Virus record (IMG/VR): IMGVR_UViG_3300034284_002648
Coordinates: 1 to 64,000 of that record
Reading direction: 5' to 3' (one strand)
DNA: 64,000 bases
DNA from: a virus
How positions within the stretch are numbered: position 1 is the stretch's first letter; each line of letters opens with the position of its first letter. The notes beneath the pieces were generated by a model. It was not told the origin of the DNA, did not search any database, and saw only the letters and a list, made by a program, of their open reading frames with translations. The position numbers and the translations under genes were made by a program. Positions 1 to 9,977 of the stretch are shown piece after piece.

Positions 1-1136
1 TAGACGTTAATGGATCAGCAAGTGTATCCAGTATAACATCTGATGAATTCAGATACAATACTGCTTCAACCACAGGACAACTTATAGTAGCAAGTGGAGA
101 GAATATAATTCCTAGCGACTATAATGTAGAAAATATTATAGTTGGAAATACAAGTGGTATTCTTGTGAAAACTGGCCCGGTATCATCATCCGGTTTATCT
201 AATATATATATAAATAATAGTGGGTTAAATATTAATGCTGATATCCAGATTCCAAATCTAGTCAATAATTATTTACTTACATTAGATAATAACAATAGAT
301 TATCTAATTATTCATATATATCACTAGGTGCATCCGCTATTAGCTTTGACAAAAATATTAAAGTTAATACTAATAATGAATATACTATAGATGGTAATGA
401 ACCAGATATATTTACCGATGGATATGTTGTTACTAGTGGACTAGTTATTGATCGTTCATCAGTTATGCCATCTGGAGCAATGTTAGTTCACATGGGTAAT
501 GGTTTGGCAAAATGGAAAACTATTACTGGTAATGATCTAATATTTAATGACTCTAATTTACAATGGAATAAATACCCCCATAGAAATGCTACAATTAATA
601 GTAGTACACAAATTACTATAAATGATATTATAGATTCTGCGGAGTTTGTTACCGGTGATACAATAGGTATTATACAAAATAATAATACATATTATACAAC
701 TATTAATAGTCAAAGTATTGTAAATGGATCAACAGTATTGCTAGTAGCCACCATGGGCATATCATCAGGATCAGCTGAAATATATTCAACAACAAGAGGT
801 GGATATTTATCTAGTTCTGTAACTAATGGTGCAACTACTAACAGGTTTAGTATCAGACCCGGCACAGCAACAATATTAAATTCAGGAAAAGCAAACATAG
901 ATTTTGGGGTTTATGGTTCATCAAATAATTATGCATTATATATTAATGCAGATTATGACGATAATAATAACGATGAATCCCAAGTTGTTATCAATGGATC
1001 AGTACCATACAATATTAGTAGTCAAAACTATGCTACACTTACAGTAAATGGATATTTATATGCAGAACAATTAAGAGTAAGTGGTAATGTAGATATTGAC
1101 TTCGGTGTTGTAGTATTTACAGGAGTAGCGCCATAA
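1..1136 (+). CDS. Fibre-like virion protein, 5' end outside window
   Basis: The frame is open from the first complete codon (position 3) to the TAA at 1134-1136, so the gene begins left of the window. The GTG at 165 is probably an internal Val rather than a start. About 377 residues are visible. They are rich in Asn, Ser, Thr, Ile and Gly, have no Cys, and show alternating hydrophobic residues as in beta-structured tail fibres. The end resembles the repeated motif of fibre shafts (YLYAEQLRVSGNVDIDFGV). No named domain was recognised. The stop overlaps the next start by one base (TAATG), so the two genes are probably translationally coupled. The fibre assignment rests on composition and position. 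Confidence 0.6.
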   Translation, partial: DVNGSASVSSITSDEFRYNTASTTGQLIVASGENIIPSDYNVENIIVGNTSGILVKTGPVSSSGLSNIYINNSGLNINADIQIPNLVNNYLLTLDNNNRLSNYSYISLGASAISFDKNIKVNTNNEYTIDGNEPDIFTDGYVVTSGLVIDRSSVMPSGAMLVHMGNGLAKWKTITGNDLIFNDSNLQWNKYPHRNATINSSTQITINDIIDSAEFVTGDTIGIIQNNNTYYTTINSQSIVNGSTVLLVATMGISSGSAEIYSTTRGGYLSSSVTNGATTNRFSIRPGTATILNSGKANIDFGVYGSSNNYALYINADYDDNNNDESQVVINGSVPYNISSQNYATLTVNGYLYAEQLRVSGNVDIDFGVVVFTGVAP

Positions 1137-1612
1137 TGTCAGGATATATAAAAAGAGATATAACCACCTCCAACCCACCAGCACCAGATCAAATAGGAGT
1201 AGGAGAATTAGTTATTAATGCCACAACTGGTATTATGTATTCTAAATTAACTAATGGTATTATTATCAAATACCTACCAGTCTACGCATCTGCATCAACA
1301 GTGCCAATCATAACCTTTAGTGACTATTCTACCTTCTGTTGTACCGGAGACACCCTCACTGCTACAGTATCCAACTTAACAGTTGGAGAAAGCTATACTT
1401 ATGAATTTGTTGACTTAAATAATAATGGAGTTCAATTTACTGGAGATAGTACAGGATCTCTACTACCCACCTCCAATGCATCAAGAAGCGTAAGTGTTAT
1501 TTTGAGTATGGATGGCCCAGAAAGCGTTACATTGGTGAAATTTGTTGTTAAGCTTAATAATGTGGTTGTAGCAGAAAATATAGCATCTATTTGTTGTAGA
1601 GCTTGTTCATAG
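1136..1612 (+). CDS. Small virion protein with one Ig-like domain
   Basis: A 158-residue protein. Residues about 1-45 contain a segment typical of phage tail proteins (GVGELVINATTGIMYSKL). Residues about 50-158 form a beta-sandwich-like domain that begins with a Cys pair (FCCTGD), carries GESYTYEF in the middle and ends in a Cys cluster (SICCRACS). The same Cys-framed pattern recurs in most of the next nine genes and appears to be a module of this locus. The start overlaps the preceding stop. The protein is probably an attachment or decoration subunit of the tail. The exact role is not recognised. Confidence 0.6.
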   Translation: MSGYIKRDITTSNPPAPDQIGVGELVINATTGIMYSKLTNGIIIKYLPVYASASTVPIITFSDYSTFCCTGDTLTATVSNLTVGESYTYEFVDLNNNGVQFTGDSTGSLLPTSNASRSVSVILSMDGPESVTLVKFVVKLNNVVVAENIASICCRACS

Positions 1613-1624
1613 GAATAATATTTT

Positions 1625-2572
1625 ATGCCTAAAATTTTTAATTATAGTATTAGTAAGTGCATAGATGGAATTGTTATACCATTTAGTGGAATACCATTAT
1701 CAGTAAATGAAATATACGCAGTAACATTTACTCATCAGGGTTCTACGCCCAGCGGATCAATTATTCTAAATCCAAGCGGATATTCATATACTCCAAGTTC
1801 TCCTACTAGTAATATATATACAACGGCACAAGTAAGTGGTATAATTGAAAGTTCAAGTTCTCATTTAGTAAAATTATCAATTACCAAAAATGGTACTAAT
1901 ATATATACAGATTTCGCTTCTATAGAGTGCGGCGAATTATGTATCACACAAACACCCACATACACATCCACCAATACTCCAACACCTACAGCTTCAGAAA
2001 CCCCAACAAATACACCGACACAAACTCCTACGCCAACCAATACAAGCACAGCAACTCCTACTCCAACAAATACTGTTACCAATACTTCTACTCCAAGCGA
2101 AACTCCAACTAATACTCCTACGCCCACACAGACTCCAACCAACACTCCAACAAACAGTCCAACTAATACTGTCACCCCATCACAAACTGCTACCAATACC
2201 CCAACCCCATCTATTACTCCAAGTAATACGGAAACTCCTCTGCCTAAGCCTGTTGATTTTTCTATGAGTTTCCCCGAACACATTATTGATTTGGAATGCT
2301 GCACATCTCCCAAATTGATCAATGTCAATTTAACCGGTCAATTAAATCAGCAATATTCATATACATTTAGCAGTATAGATAATCCAGAATATGTGGTATT
2401 TGATAATCCTAGTGGAATAGTATACTTATCAGAACCAGAGATGAATATTTATACCAATATCCAAATTTTGAGCGATACAGTTGAGAGCCTTATTAAGTGT
2501 CGTATTTTTGATGGTTTCAATAATATCGATGCGATGGCTGTTGTACGATGCAATAACCATAAAAACACATGA
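1625..2572 (+). CDS. Ig-like / Thr-Pro linker / Ig-like fibre protein
   Basis: A 315-residue protein with three parts. An Ig-like domain at about 5-103 ends in IECGELC. A Thr/Pro/Asn linker built from TPT, TNTPT and SPT units occupies about 106-208. A second Ig-like domain at about 212-312 opens with [12 protein letters not shown] and closes with VVRCN. The start follows AGGA by a short spacer. The linker is expected to be extended and could be O-glycosylated, by analogy with mucin-like stalks. That is inference. The protein is likely a surface-exposed component of a tail or fibre complex. Confidence 0.6.
   Translation: MPKIFNYSISKCIDGIVIPFSGIPLSVNEIYAVTFTHQGSTPSGSIILNPSGYSYTPSSPTSNIYTTAQVSGIIESSSSHLVKLSITKNGTNIYTDFASIECGELCITQTPTYTSTNTPTPTASETPTNTPTQTPTPTNTSTATPTPTNTVTNTSTPSETPTNTPTPTQTPTNTPTNSPTNTVTPSQTATNTPTPSITPSNTETPLPKPVDFSMSFPEHIIDLECCTSPKLINVNLTGQLNQQYSYTFSSIDNPEYVVFDNPSGIVYLSEPEMNIYTNIQILSDTVESLIKCRIFDGFNNIDAMAVVRCNNHKNT
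1945..2250 (+). repeat. Thr/Pro-coding linker repeat
   Basis: Degenerate CCN-ACN codon array coding for TNTPTPT-type units within the preceding gene. Synonymous codons vary, so the repeat is stronger in protein than in DNA. Confidence 0.85.
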
Positions 2573-2590
2573 ACAGTGTATAATTTAATA
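2571..2590 (+). promoter_or_regulatory. Candidate late promoter (-10-like TATAAT)
   Basis: One of the few intergenic gaps over 40 bases in the structural block. It holds GTGTATAAT (TATAAT at 2579-2584) with no convincing -35 box. The same GTGTATAAT string lies in the gap before the gene at 32340. It could be a phage-specific late promoter. Low certainty. Confidence 0.25.
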
Positions 2591-2624
2591 TGAGGACGTC
2601 CCATGATCAATAATAGGTCAAAAA

Positions 2625-3368
2625 ATGAACGATACTAATCTATCTATAGACTTTGATTTTAGCCACTATTTTACTCCAGAAACATACGATATACAAACTA
2701 GTAAAATTGTAGAGCTAAACACAGACCAAATAAAATGCAAAAGAATTATAGTATCTGTAGTAGCTAATGGTTTAGAGCTTGGTAGACAATATACTATACA
2801 ATATTCTTTAAAAAATCTTAATGATAACATTTTTTCACCATCAACAGAAACATTCTACGCATCCAAAGCAACACAAAAGTTTTCTACTGTAGCCACTATA
2901 AATGATAGTCAGGTCTACATAATGAATGTTCTTATAACAAGAACCGGTTCTCCGTCTTCCGCCTCCGACATGGTAACTGTTAAATGTGGCAGTATTATTA
3001 CATGTCCAACAGAGCCAGTACCAATAGTACTTTCAGAATATGTTAGATTTGCCGACAGACCATTATTGCCGGTTGCTGCGCCCTACAGATGTGATGCTCA
3101 AGTAAATATACAAGCATTAATTAATAATGCTACTTTAGGAGAAAATTATACTTATACATTTTCTTCACTCGAAACCAATCCCAAAACAACTATTTCTTTT
3201 CAACCAGCTAGTGGGGTTGTTTCAGCCGGTGATGTCATTCAAAACATAAATACTGTTGCTAAATTTATTGGACAAAGCAATATATATTGTATTAAAATAG
3301 TTGTAGAAAATCAAGCACAAGATTCTTTTGAAGACTACTTATTAGTTCAGTGTTCAACCTGTAATTAG
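2625..3368 (+). CDS. Two-domain Ig-like virion protein
   Basis: A 247-residue protein of two successive Ig-like beta-sandwich domains. The first (about 5-125) ends in VTVKCGSIITC and the second (about 130-247) contains ENYTYTFSSL and ends in LLVQCSTCN. Both share the layout of their neighbours: a Cys near the start, a G-x-x-Y-x-Y-x-F strand, a proline-rich FxPxSG turn and a closing Cys. There is no Thr/Pro linker. It sits inside a run of genes made of the same module, which argues for duplication of a decoration protein. Enzymatic motifs are absent. Confidence 0.55.
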   Translation: MNDTNLSIDFDFSHYFTPETYDIQTSKIVELNTDQIKCKRIIVSVVANGLELGRQYTIQYSLKNLNDNIFSPSTETFYASKATQKFSTVATINDSQVYIMNVLITRTGSPSSASDMVTVKCGSIITCPTEPVPIVLSEYVRFADRPLLPVAAPYRCDAQVNIQALINNATLGENYTYTFSSLETNPKTTISFQPASGVVSAGDVIQNINTVAKFIGQSNIYCIKIVVENQAQDSFEDYLLVQCSTCN

Positions 3369-3376
3369 GAAAGATT

Positions 3377-4024
3377 ATGTCAAAACTATCAGTAAAATTT
3401 GATAATACAACCCAAAAAATTGATAATCCAGACTGTTGTCCTAAAGGGGTTATCCTATCCTTTAAGGTTGAGAACATGGTGCCAGGAGTACAATATAATT
3501 GCTCATTAAGTACAATCGGCTCAGGATCAGCAGTATTTAAGCCTAATAATTTTAATATTACTGGAACACAGATTTCCGAAAGTTTTATGGTTGTAGCAGA
3601 ACTAAAAAATACTAGAGTTCATGTTATAAAAGTATCTATTGTTAACAATAATGATAACACAGATAGGGTTGAAGATATTATGACCCTCGAATGTGGACAA
3701 CCAAAATTCCTAGCTGCTTCATTTGAACAAAATAATATTATTATAGACTGTGGAGGATTTGATAATAGTTTAATTGGAAAAATTACTAATCTAATTTCTG
3801 GGAATAGATATGCTTATAGTTTTTCTGCTCTCGATTCTAGAGAAAGTGGTAATCTTAAATTCTCTCCTCCTAGCGGTACTGTTATTGCTACAACAGATGT
3901 AGAAAATATCAATACTTTGGTGCAATATTCTGGCAGATCAAAATCTGTTATTGTTAAATTAACAGTCACAGACTCATACAATAATTTTTCAGATAGTACA
4001 CTGGCCACACTAAAGTGCAAGTGA
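3377..4024 (+). CDS. Two-domain Ig-like virion protein
   Basis: A 215-residue paralogue of the preceding protein. Domain 1 (about 3-112) opens with NPDCCPKGVILSF and closes with MTLECG. Domain 2 (about 115-215) has IIDCGG at its start, RYAYSFSAL in the middle and ATLKCK at the very end. The ATG follows TAGGAAAGATT, and the previous stop is eight bases upstream, so the genes are almost certainly cotranscribed. It is presumably a repeated surface or fibre-base subunit. The Ig-like assignment is by pattern rather than by search. Confidence 0.55.
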   Translation: MSKLSVKFDNTTQKIDNPDCCPKGVILSFKVENMVPGVQYNCSLSTIGSGSAVFKPNNFNITGTQISESFMVVAELKNTRVHVIKVSIVNNNDNTDRVEDIMTLECGQPKFLAASFEQNNIIIDCGGFDNSLIGKITNLISGNRYAYSFSALDSRESGNLKFSPPSGTVIATTDVENINTLVQYSGRSKSVIVKLTVTDSYNNFSDSTLATLKCK

Positions 4025-4034
4025 GAGGAAATAA

Positions 4035-6338
4035 ATGTTAAGTCTACAATTTACAAAAACTATTATTCAAACCAATAATCCTGATGTTTGTTCATTAGGA
4101 GTAGAAATCTTTTTAAATATTAGTGGATTAATTCCTGGCCATAGCTATCAATTAAATTTTACAAAAGTTACTTCTGACGGCACAGTTAGTTTTGATCCTC
4201 CTTATGAAACTTTTGTTGCCAATTCTACTGTTCTTGGTAATTTCTTGGTCAAGGCCACATGTCAAGATGCAAGATATTATATTTTTAATGCTTCTTTGAC
4301 AGATCTTTCTACAGATGAGGTTGTAGAGGATAATATAACACTAGACTGTGGAGGAATCCCTCCCGGTATAACTCCAACGCCTACTAATACTCCAACTCCC
4401 ACCAATACTCCTAGTCAGACGCCAACAAATACGCCCACCTCTACTGTCACAAGCACAACAACAAATACTCCAACTAATAGCCAGACTCCAACTTCAACAC
4501 CAACTCCGACTACTACAACAACTAACACACCAACTAATACTGTTACTAATACAGCAACGCCTTCCCAAACACCAACTAATACTACAACTCCTACACAGAC
4601 ACCAACCAACTCCCCTACGCCAAGTGAAACACCACCAGTTTCGCCAACGCCAACAAATACTCCTACTAATACAACTACTCCGACTAACACATCTACTCCA
4701 ACACAGACGCCTACTAATACTGCAACTAATACATGCACACCAACGAATAGTGCGACACCAACTACTACAGCAACACCTACAGTTACTCCTACCAATACAT
4801 CAACACCAACACAGTCTATTACTCCATCACTAACACCAACACTGACCGCAACACCAACCACTACATTAACACCGACCAATACTACCAGTCAAACACCAAC
4901 ACCTAGCCCAACCAACTATCCTCTCGATGAATGTATAGGTACTGATAAACCAGCGTACTTCCTAGGTTGCTGCACTAACAATAAGCTTATTTCTCCTCAT
5001 CATAGAATACAGGTTGTTTTTGTTAATTTAAATATTGGCAATAGATACTTTTTTGAAATTATTGGAACAGATAATGTTAAGGTATATTCTACTGAAGATA
5101 ATTTTGTTGCACAGTATTATGAGTATTTAACAACAGCTTTCATCGCGGTTAAACAAGAATTCTGCGAACTGAATTATTTAACCATTAATTTATATGATGA
5201 TAGTAGAAATCTATTAAAGAGTAGATCTGTATTAGTATCTTGTGAGTCAGAAGAATATAAGAATGTAACAGATTGTACAGGAGCATCTGTTTTCTTTATT
5301 AACGATCCCGTAAATAGCAATATCTGTTTCTATTTTTCTGATGATTGTCGTAAAATTATTAATGTCACACCTACTCCAACTCCTACAAACACATTAACTC
5401 CGACAAATACGGCTACAAGCACACCAACTCAGACTACAACACCAACACCTACTAACACTCAGACCCCAACAAATACTACTACACCTAGCCAGACACCAAC
5501 CAATACTCCTACTCCTAGTGTGACTAGTACTAATACTCCAACACCAACAACAACATCCACACCAACACCAACAGCTACGGTCACAAGTAGTCCTACAGCT
5601 ACCAATACGCCCACACCAAGCTTGGTTAATAGATGTGCTATGAGAAACTATCTCATAGTTAAGGTTGGTACCACAGAAGCACTACCATACACAAATCTAT
5701 CTGGATCATATAGATCAGCTATAATGACAGGTTCTAGATCTCCGCTCGTTATAGATGGAATATCTTTAGATAATGGAGATTTAGTATTAGTTAAGAATAA
5801 TATTGGAGGAAATACATGGACAGGTTCAGATGTGTATACTGTACAAAATTCTGGTAGTCAATTTGCTCCTTGGGTTTTAGTTTCTTATGTTCCCACCACA
5901 GGAGAATGGTGCAAATTATTCTCCGATAATTTAGCCGGATCACAAGATAACTATTGTCCTGTTTACATACAACAAGGCAACATTAATTCTAAGAGTGAAT
6001 GGTTATTACCATCCAATTTTTCAACACAAGGTGCTATACAATCTGACTTGAGATGTGTTGATGATGTTATTATTAGACAGGTTCGTTTAGCTACAGTTGC
6101 TAATATAACTCTAACAGGACTACCTGTAATAGATGGAATACAAACATCCATTAATGATAGAGTATTAGTTAAAAACCAAACAGATCCTATTGAAAATGGT
6201 ATATACATAGTAGCTGGAGCGGATAAGTCATGGTACAGATCTTCAGACGTTAGAGATAATTTAAATATAATCACAGAATTAAGGGTCTATGTTTCTCAGG
6301 GTGTAGTAAACAAAGACTCTGTATGGATTATTAACTAA
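4035..6338 (+). CDS. Modular fibre protein: Ig-like, two Thr/Pro stalks, tail-fibre repeat domain
   Basis: A 767-residue protein. An Ig-like domain (about 1-108) closes with ITLDCGG. A long Thr/Pro linker spans about 112-294. A second Cys-rich sandwich (about 296-440) starts [17 protein letters not shown] second linker covers about 444-529. The C-terminal about 235 residues contain two diverged copies of a domain common in phage tail fibres, the second with the recognisable core [20 protein letters not shown] followed by ENGIYIV. That core is known from many tail-fibre and tail-spike proteins. SD GAGAGGAAATAA precedes the ATG. Probably a distal fibre or adhesin. Confidence 0.7.
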   Translation: MLSLQFTKTIIQTNNPDVCSLGVEIFLNISGLIPGHSYQLNFTKVTSDGTVSFDPPYETFVANSTVLGNFLVKATCQDARYYIFNASLTDLSTDEVVEDNITLDCGGIPPGITPTPTNTPTPTNTPSQTPTNTPTSTVTSTTTNTPTNSQTPTSTPTPTTTTTNTPTNTVTNTATPSQTPTNTTTPTQTPTNSPTPSETPPVSPTPTNTPTNTTTPTNTSTPTQTPTNTATNTCTPTNSATPTTTATPTVTPTNTSTPTQSITPSLTPTLTATPTTTLTPTNTTSQTPTPSPTNYPLDECIGTDKPAYFLGCCTNNKLISPHHRIQVVFVNLNIGNRYFFEIIGTDNVKVYSTEDNFVAQYYEYLTTAFIAVKQEFCELNYLTINLYDDSRNLLKSRSVLVSCESEEYKNVTDCTGASVFFINDPVNSNICFYFSDDCRKIINVTPTPTPTNTLTPTNTATSTPTQTTTPTPTNTQTPTNTTTPSQTPTNTPTPSVTSTNTPTPTTTSTPTPTATVTSSPTATNTPTPSLVNRCAMRNYLIVKVGTTEALPYTNLSGSYRSAIMTGSRSPLVIDGISLDNGDLVLVKNNIGGNTWTGSDVYTVQNSGSQFAPWVLVSYVPTTGEWCKLFSDNLAGSQDNYCPVYIQQGNINSKSEWLLPSNFSTQGAIQSDLRCVDDVIIRQVRLATVANITLTGLPVIDGIQTSINDRVLVKNQTDPIENGIYIVAGADKSWYRSSDVRDNLNIITELRVYVSQGVVNKDSVWIIN
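4370..4915 (+). repeat. Thr/Pro-coding linker repeat
   Basis: About 180 codons of TPT, TNTPT and SQTPT units inside the 767-residue fibre gene. It is one of the longest uninterrupted linkers in the window. Confidence 0.85.
5364..5620 (+). repeat. Thr/Pro-coding linker repeat
   Basis: Second linker of the 767-residue fibre gene. It separates the Cys-rich sandwich from the C-terminal tail-fibre repeat domain. Confidence 0.85.
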
Positions 6339-6350
6339 GGAGTAGACTAC

Positions 6351-8492
6351 ATGGTAAAACAGGTACAAATCGGCAAAGACCCATTAAATTTTTCTAGACA
6401 AGAAAATACAGGGATCAACTGCCCACCATGCCAAACCCCAACACCAACTCCAACAGTTGCATGTATCACCGTTAATCTCAAAACCAGTGTTGCCTGTAAT
6501 AATTATACTGTTAAAGATTCTCTAAAGTTGGTATCTACTGATAAGCTTACATCTGTTACTAAAATATCAGATAATGAGTTAATTATGACAGGTTATGGAT
6601 CATGCTTATCTATTAATGATAATGTTCCAGTATCTAGGGCGCTTGTTGGTAAAACAAAACTACAATATGTACAACAAACAGACGGTAAAACTTCAACATA
6701 TTTCTCTATAGACAGTGATTTTGGAACCAAGGGCAAAGTTAATAGCATATTCTATAACTCCAACAACCTAAGAGTCTCTGCAAAATTTGATCACATAACA
6801 ACACAAACCGTATCAGGACAAACCAAAATTATAGCAGCAGGACAAACAGACTACAAAGCACTAGTTGCCAGATATTCAGCAACAGGAGCATTGGACAGAA
6901 CATTTGGCTCTGGAACCGGATACGTAACAATAGATACAATAGGTGAATCATCGTCAATTAAACTTTTAGATGTTTTTGGCTTGCATATTCAAACAGATAA
7001 TAAAATTTTACTATTTTGTAATGGATATGACATTGTTAATAAAAGATCTCTTGGTATAGTATTGAGACTTACTAATTCTGGTCTTATAGATAACACTTTC
7101 AATAATAATAAAACATATATACAACTTAGATCATCATTATCAGAGTTCGACGGTAGTAAATTCATTGGTAAAGAAGTTTATTTTTCTAATGATACTTTAT
7201 ATATTGTATTTGAAACATTTTCATCTATAAAACAAAACACGGTTATAGTAGCTAAATACAATATGTTTTCTGGTACTATGGATGAAAATTTTGGAGATAA
7301 AGGATATATTTATGCCAACACCGATAATAAAAATACCTATCTACAAAATATTTTCGTTAAAACAATTGATAATAAGAATATAATTTGTTTAATCATTAAT
7401 AACAACAACACTAGCTTACAAATTAATAAATATGCAGAAACCGGTATCGCAACGACCGATCAACCAGTAATCATACCCAATACCGTATTTACTATTTCCG
7501 ATAATACTAATAGTGGTTCACTAAAAGTTAATTTTGAGAATATCCGATGCAATCAATTAGATCTAGGCTCAGAAGTTATTTTATTTCTAAACCTCTCTAT
7601 CAAAAGTAATTCATTGGATCAGTTAGGAGGATCAAACCAATCACTATTACACTGGCTAGAAAAACAATCATTAATTACTGGACAATTTAATTATTCAGGA
7701 CTAGACTACCGCGACTGCACAACAGTTCCTTGTGATAGACAGCCCGAAGATAGTTATGGCACCCTTGGAATTAAGTCACAATCTGTAACAAAATATGATA
7801 CTTCAACCAGAGTATTGTTTGGATATTTAAAATTATCTAATAATATTACTACAGCATCTCCAATTAAATTAGACAGATTTAGCTCACTTGATGAGCATAA
7901 TATAGTTAAAAGAGTTATAGAAATATCTCCTAAATCTTATGTTTTAGCAGGATATTACGGCTCCAATACATATTCTAATTTTGGTATAAAAACAATCACC
8001 TTAAATTCTGATACTCAGTCTTTTGGACCAAGACAAAATGAAGTTTTTGGTAATATAGACTTTAGCGATTTTTGTAATACAACAACAGCTATAGATGATG
8101 GAATTGTTATAGAAGAATGTCCATGTGCGCCAGCACCTTCTCCAACACCAAGTCCAACACCGCCCCCAGCAACCAGTGACATTTTTATTGATACTGTTAC
8201 AGATAGTTGCGACAATCAAATTCCTGTTGTTACTTTCGCATGGAAGAAAAACAAAGAATCATTAGCTGGTTCATACGTAATACAGATTACAAAAGCATCT
8301 GATAAATCTGAGTTAGTTGCGGCTTCGTTTGAGATAAAAGCCACGGATAGTCAAGGTTCTGTTAGTGTAGATGTGAGCAACATTGACAAGGCACTAAATA
8401 ATAATAAGACTTGCATAGCCTCTATTTTAGATAATACGGGAACAGTAATATTTACTAAGATTTTTGTACTCAACATTAGAAATTGTGCATAA
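6351..8492 (+). CDS. Delta-60 type beta-propeller fibre protein
   Basis: A 713-residue protein. After a short N-terminus with CPPCQTPTPTPT (about 24-35), residues about 40-585 hold repeats like the delta-60 / DUF5122 beta-propeller: LVARYSATGALDRTFGSG, IVLRLTNSGLIDNTF and VAKYNMFSGTMDENFGDKG, each a strand followed by an Asp-x-x-Phe-Gly turn. A Pro-rich hinge (APSPTPSPTPP, about 590-600) leads to a C-terminal sandwich with Cys at both ends. Delta-60 propellers are known mainly from large secreted bacterial proteins, and one in a phage structural operon is unusual. The SD is AAGGAG. Likely a binding head on a fibre. Confidence 0.65.
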   Translation: MVKQVQIGKDPLNFSRQENTGINCPPCQTPTPTPTVACITVNLKTSVACNNYTVKDSLKLVSTDKLTSVTKISDNELIMTGYGSCLSINDNVPVSRALVGKTKLQYVQQTDGKTSTYFSIDSDFGTKGKVNSIFYNSNNLRVSAKFDHITTQTVSGQTKIIAAGQTDYKALVARYSATGALDRTFGSGTGYVTIDTIGESSSIKLLDVFGLHIQTDNKILLFCNGYDIVNKRSLGIVLRLTNSGLIDNTFNNNKTYIQLRSSLSEFDGSKFIGKEVYFSNDTLYIVFETFSSIKQNTVIVAKYNMFSGTMDENFGDKGYIYANTDNKNTYLQNIFVKTIDNKNIICLIINNNNTSLQINKYAETGIATTDQPVIIPNTVFTISDNTNSGSLKVNFENIRCNQLDLGSEVILFLNLSIKSNSLDQLGGSNQSLLHWLEKQSLITGQFNYSGLDYRDCTTVPCDRQPEDSYGTLGIKSQSVTKYDTSTRVLFGYLKLSNNITTASPIKLDRFSSLDEHNIVKRVIEISPKSYVLAGYYGSNTYSNFGIKTITLNSDTQSFGPRQNEVFGNIDFSDFCNTTTAIDDGIVIEECPCAPAPSPTPSPTPPPATSDIFIDTVTDSCDNQIPVVTFAWKKNKESLAGSYVIQITKASDKSELVAASFEIKATDSQGSVSVDVSNIDKALNNNKTCIASILDNTGTVIFTKIFVLNIRNCA

Positions 8493-8502
8493 GGTAAAAA
8501 CA

Positions 8503-9948
8503 ATGGAAAGAATCAAATTTAAAAATAATACATTAAATACGGTCATTATACCAAACAGATTTACTCTTAAAGGATATATGGTTGAGGCTATATATGTTGA
8601 TGATCCAACCACTGTTGTTGGTGCTCCTTGCGGAAAGGGACATAGTTGTGATCGTGCCCGATTCAATATTGTTATTAATGATGTTGTGGTCTTGGAAGCT
8701 AATTTAAATAATCAAATAGAGGGTGGTGGCACAGTTGAAAGACCGGATCATCCAATAGCTCCTCGTCCACCATTAATGTCCGATGGCATAGGAGCATCGG
8801 AAATGGATAGATATTCAGCGAATATTATATCAGAATCCACTGCTAATCAAATAGCAGATAACGATCCAATCAACTATACCATTAATATTTTTCCACACCC
8901 AACAAATACTAATCCTCATACAGATATTACTTGGGTTAGAATTAAAGATCCAGAAGAAAATATCATTTATAGTAGCTGTTCATCTGCTGGTCAGGCAGTT
9001 TCTGTGACTGAAAATATTTTATCGAGCCTTTCTGCTGTCAAAAGACTAGAATGTTTAGATACTGTAAGTCTAGATTTTGATATTACAAATATGGAACCTG
9101 GAACAGAATATGCTATTAAATACAGAGTATTAGATATTCAATCTCTTAATACTATACCATTAAATGAGAAGACATATGAATTCTCAAACCCATGCTGCAC
9201 CAATAAATTTACTCAAGAATATTTGAATGGATTTACTATTACTCCATCATCAAGAAATATTTCTTGCAAGGTACAAATGAGTCTCAGATGCACACAATCT
9301 GCTCTTGTAGAAATTTCTTTATTGAGGAACAGCACTACACTCAGCAGAGATATTGCACAAATCATATGCCCCATCTGTAAACTTGACACATCTATTAATC
9401 AACCAATTATTGAAAAAGCATTATTATCTAATATTAATGATCAGTTTACTATTAATTTTACAAATCTTGATGTTTTAGGAAATACCATCAATCAATCTTT
9501 TGGCACCAATAATACAGCTAGTGTTCCTAATATTATTGAGAACAATAATTCTTATATAGATACCCCACTTAGCTTAACAGCTAATAATCTTACTATTAAT
9601 GGATATTACGAATATAAATTCTACACAATACCTGCGAATGCTCCCATATCTATAGAACCTATGACTGGAAGATTTTTTGCCGGAGAAACACAACAAACAG
9701 TAACATCCATGTTTAATATGACAAATAACCAAATCTCAATAATATATGCTTCTTTAAAAGATTTGGAAACTGGCGTTGTAAAAAACACTAGATTAGTATA
9801 TTTGGTAAACACAAGAAATTGTTCCGAACTTCCCAGAAATTTTGAATTGATAGAATATCCACAAAATGTTTCCACAGAATCTGGATTAGAACTTGGAGAA
9901 ACCTGTGATCCAAATAAATTGTTGAAAACATGTATATTGCCCCAATAG
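8503..9948 (+). CDS. Virion protein: GHxCDRA domain plus Ig-like domains
   Basis: ATG 8503 is preferred because AAGG precedes it. An upstream TTG at 8464 would overlap the previous gene. The protein has 481 residues. Residues about 17-160 form an unnamed domain with KGHSCDRARFNIVIND and LEANLNNQ, which reappears near the C-terminus of the 2274-residue protein (48070-48465). Several Ig-like domains follow (about 165-270, 300-460). The last residues (ETCDPNKLLKTCILPQ) look like the start of a further Ig-like domain that is cut by the TAG at 9946-9948. The matching end of such a domain opens the next gene, so these two genes may be halves of one ancestral gene. Confidence 0.6.
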   Translation: MERIKFKNNTLNTVIIPNRFTLKGYMVEAIYVDDPTTVVGAPCGKGHSCDRARFNIVINDVVVLEANLNNQIEGGGTVERPDHPIAPRPPLMSDGIGASEMDRYSANIISESTANQIADNDPINYTINIFPHPTNTNPHTDITWVRIKDPEENIIYSSCSSAGQAVSVTENILSSLSAVKRLECLDTVSLDFDITNMEPGTEYAIKYRVLDIQSLNTIPLNEKTYEFSNPCCTNKFTQEYLNGFTITPSSRNISCKVQMSLRCTQSALVEISLLRNSTTLSRDIAQIICPICKLDTSINQPIIEKALLSNINDQFTINFTNLDVLGNTINQSFGTNNTASVPNIIENNNSYIDTPLSLTANNLTINGYYEYKFYTIPANAPISIEPMTGRFFAGETQQTVTSMFNMTNNQISIIYASLKDLETGVVKNTRLVYLVNTRNCSELPRNFELIEYPQNVSTESGLELGETCDPNKLLKTCILPQ

Positions 9949-9977
9949 TGTATTAGTATAGTACAGAGACCAATAAT

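Noticed and set aside
165-1136. GTG at 165 as the true start of the first gene
   Set aside because: The same frame is open to the left edge and codes for similar beta-type sequence, with no ribosome site before the GTG.
2585-2595. GGACGTCC palindrome as an operator
   Set aside because: It is an isolated 8-base palindrome with no second copy noticed in other gaps, and too short to support a claim.
4415-4879. Long minus-strand frames through the linkers coding VGVLVGV-like proteins (also at 1861-2328, 13286-13666, 16016-16363, 23152-23628, 49733-50038, 50045-50302)
   Set aside because: They are the antisense of Thr/Pro codon arrays. They have no ribosome site or independent codon pattern, and they lie within well-supported genes.
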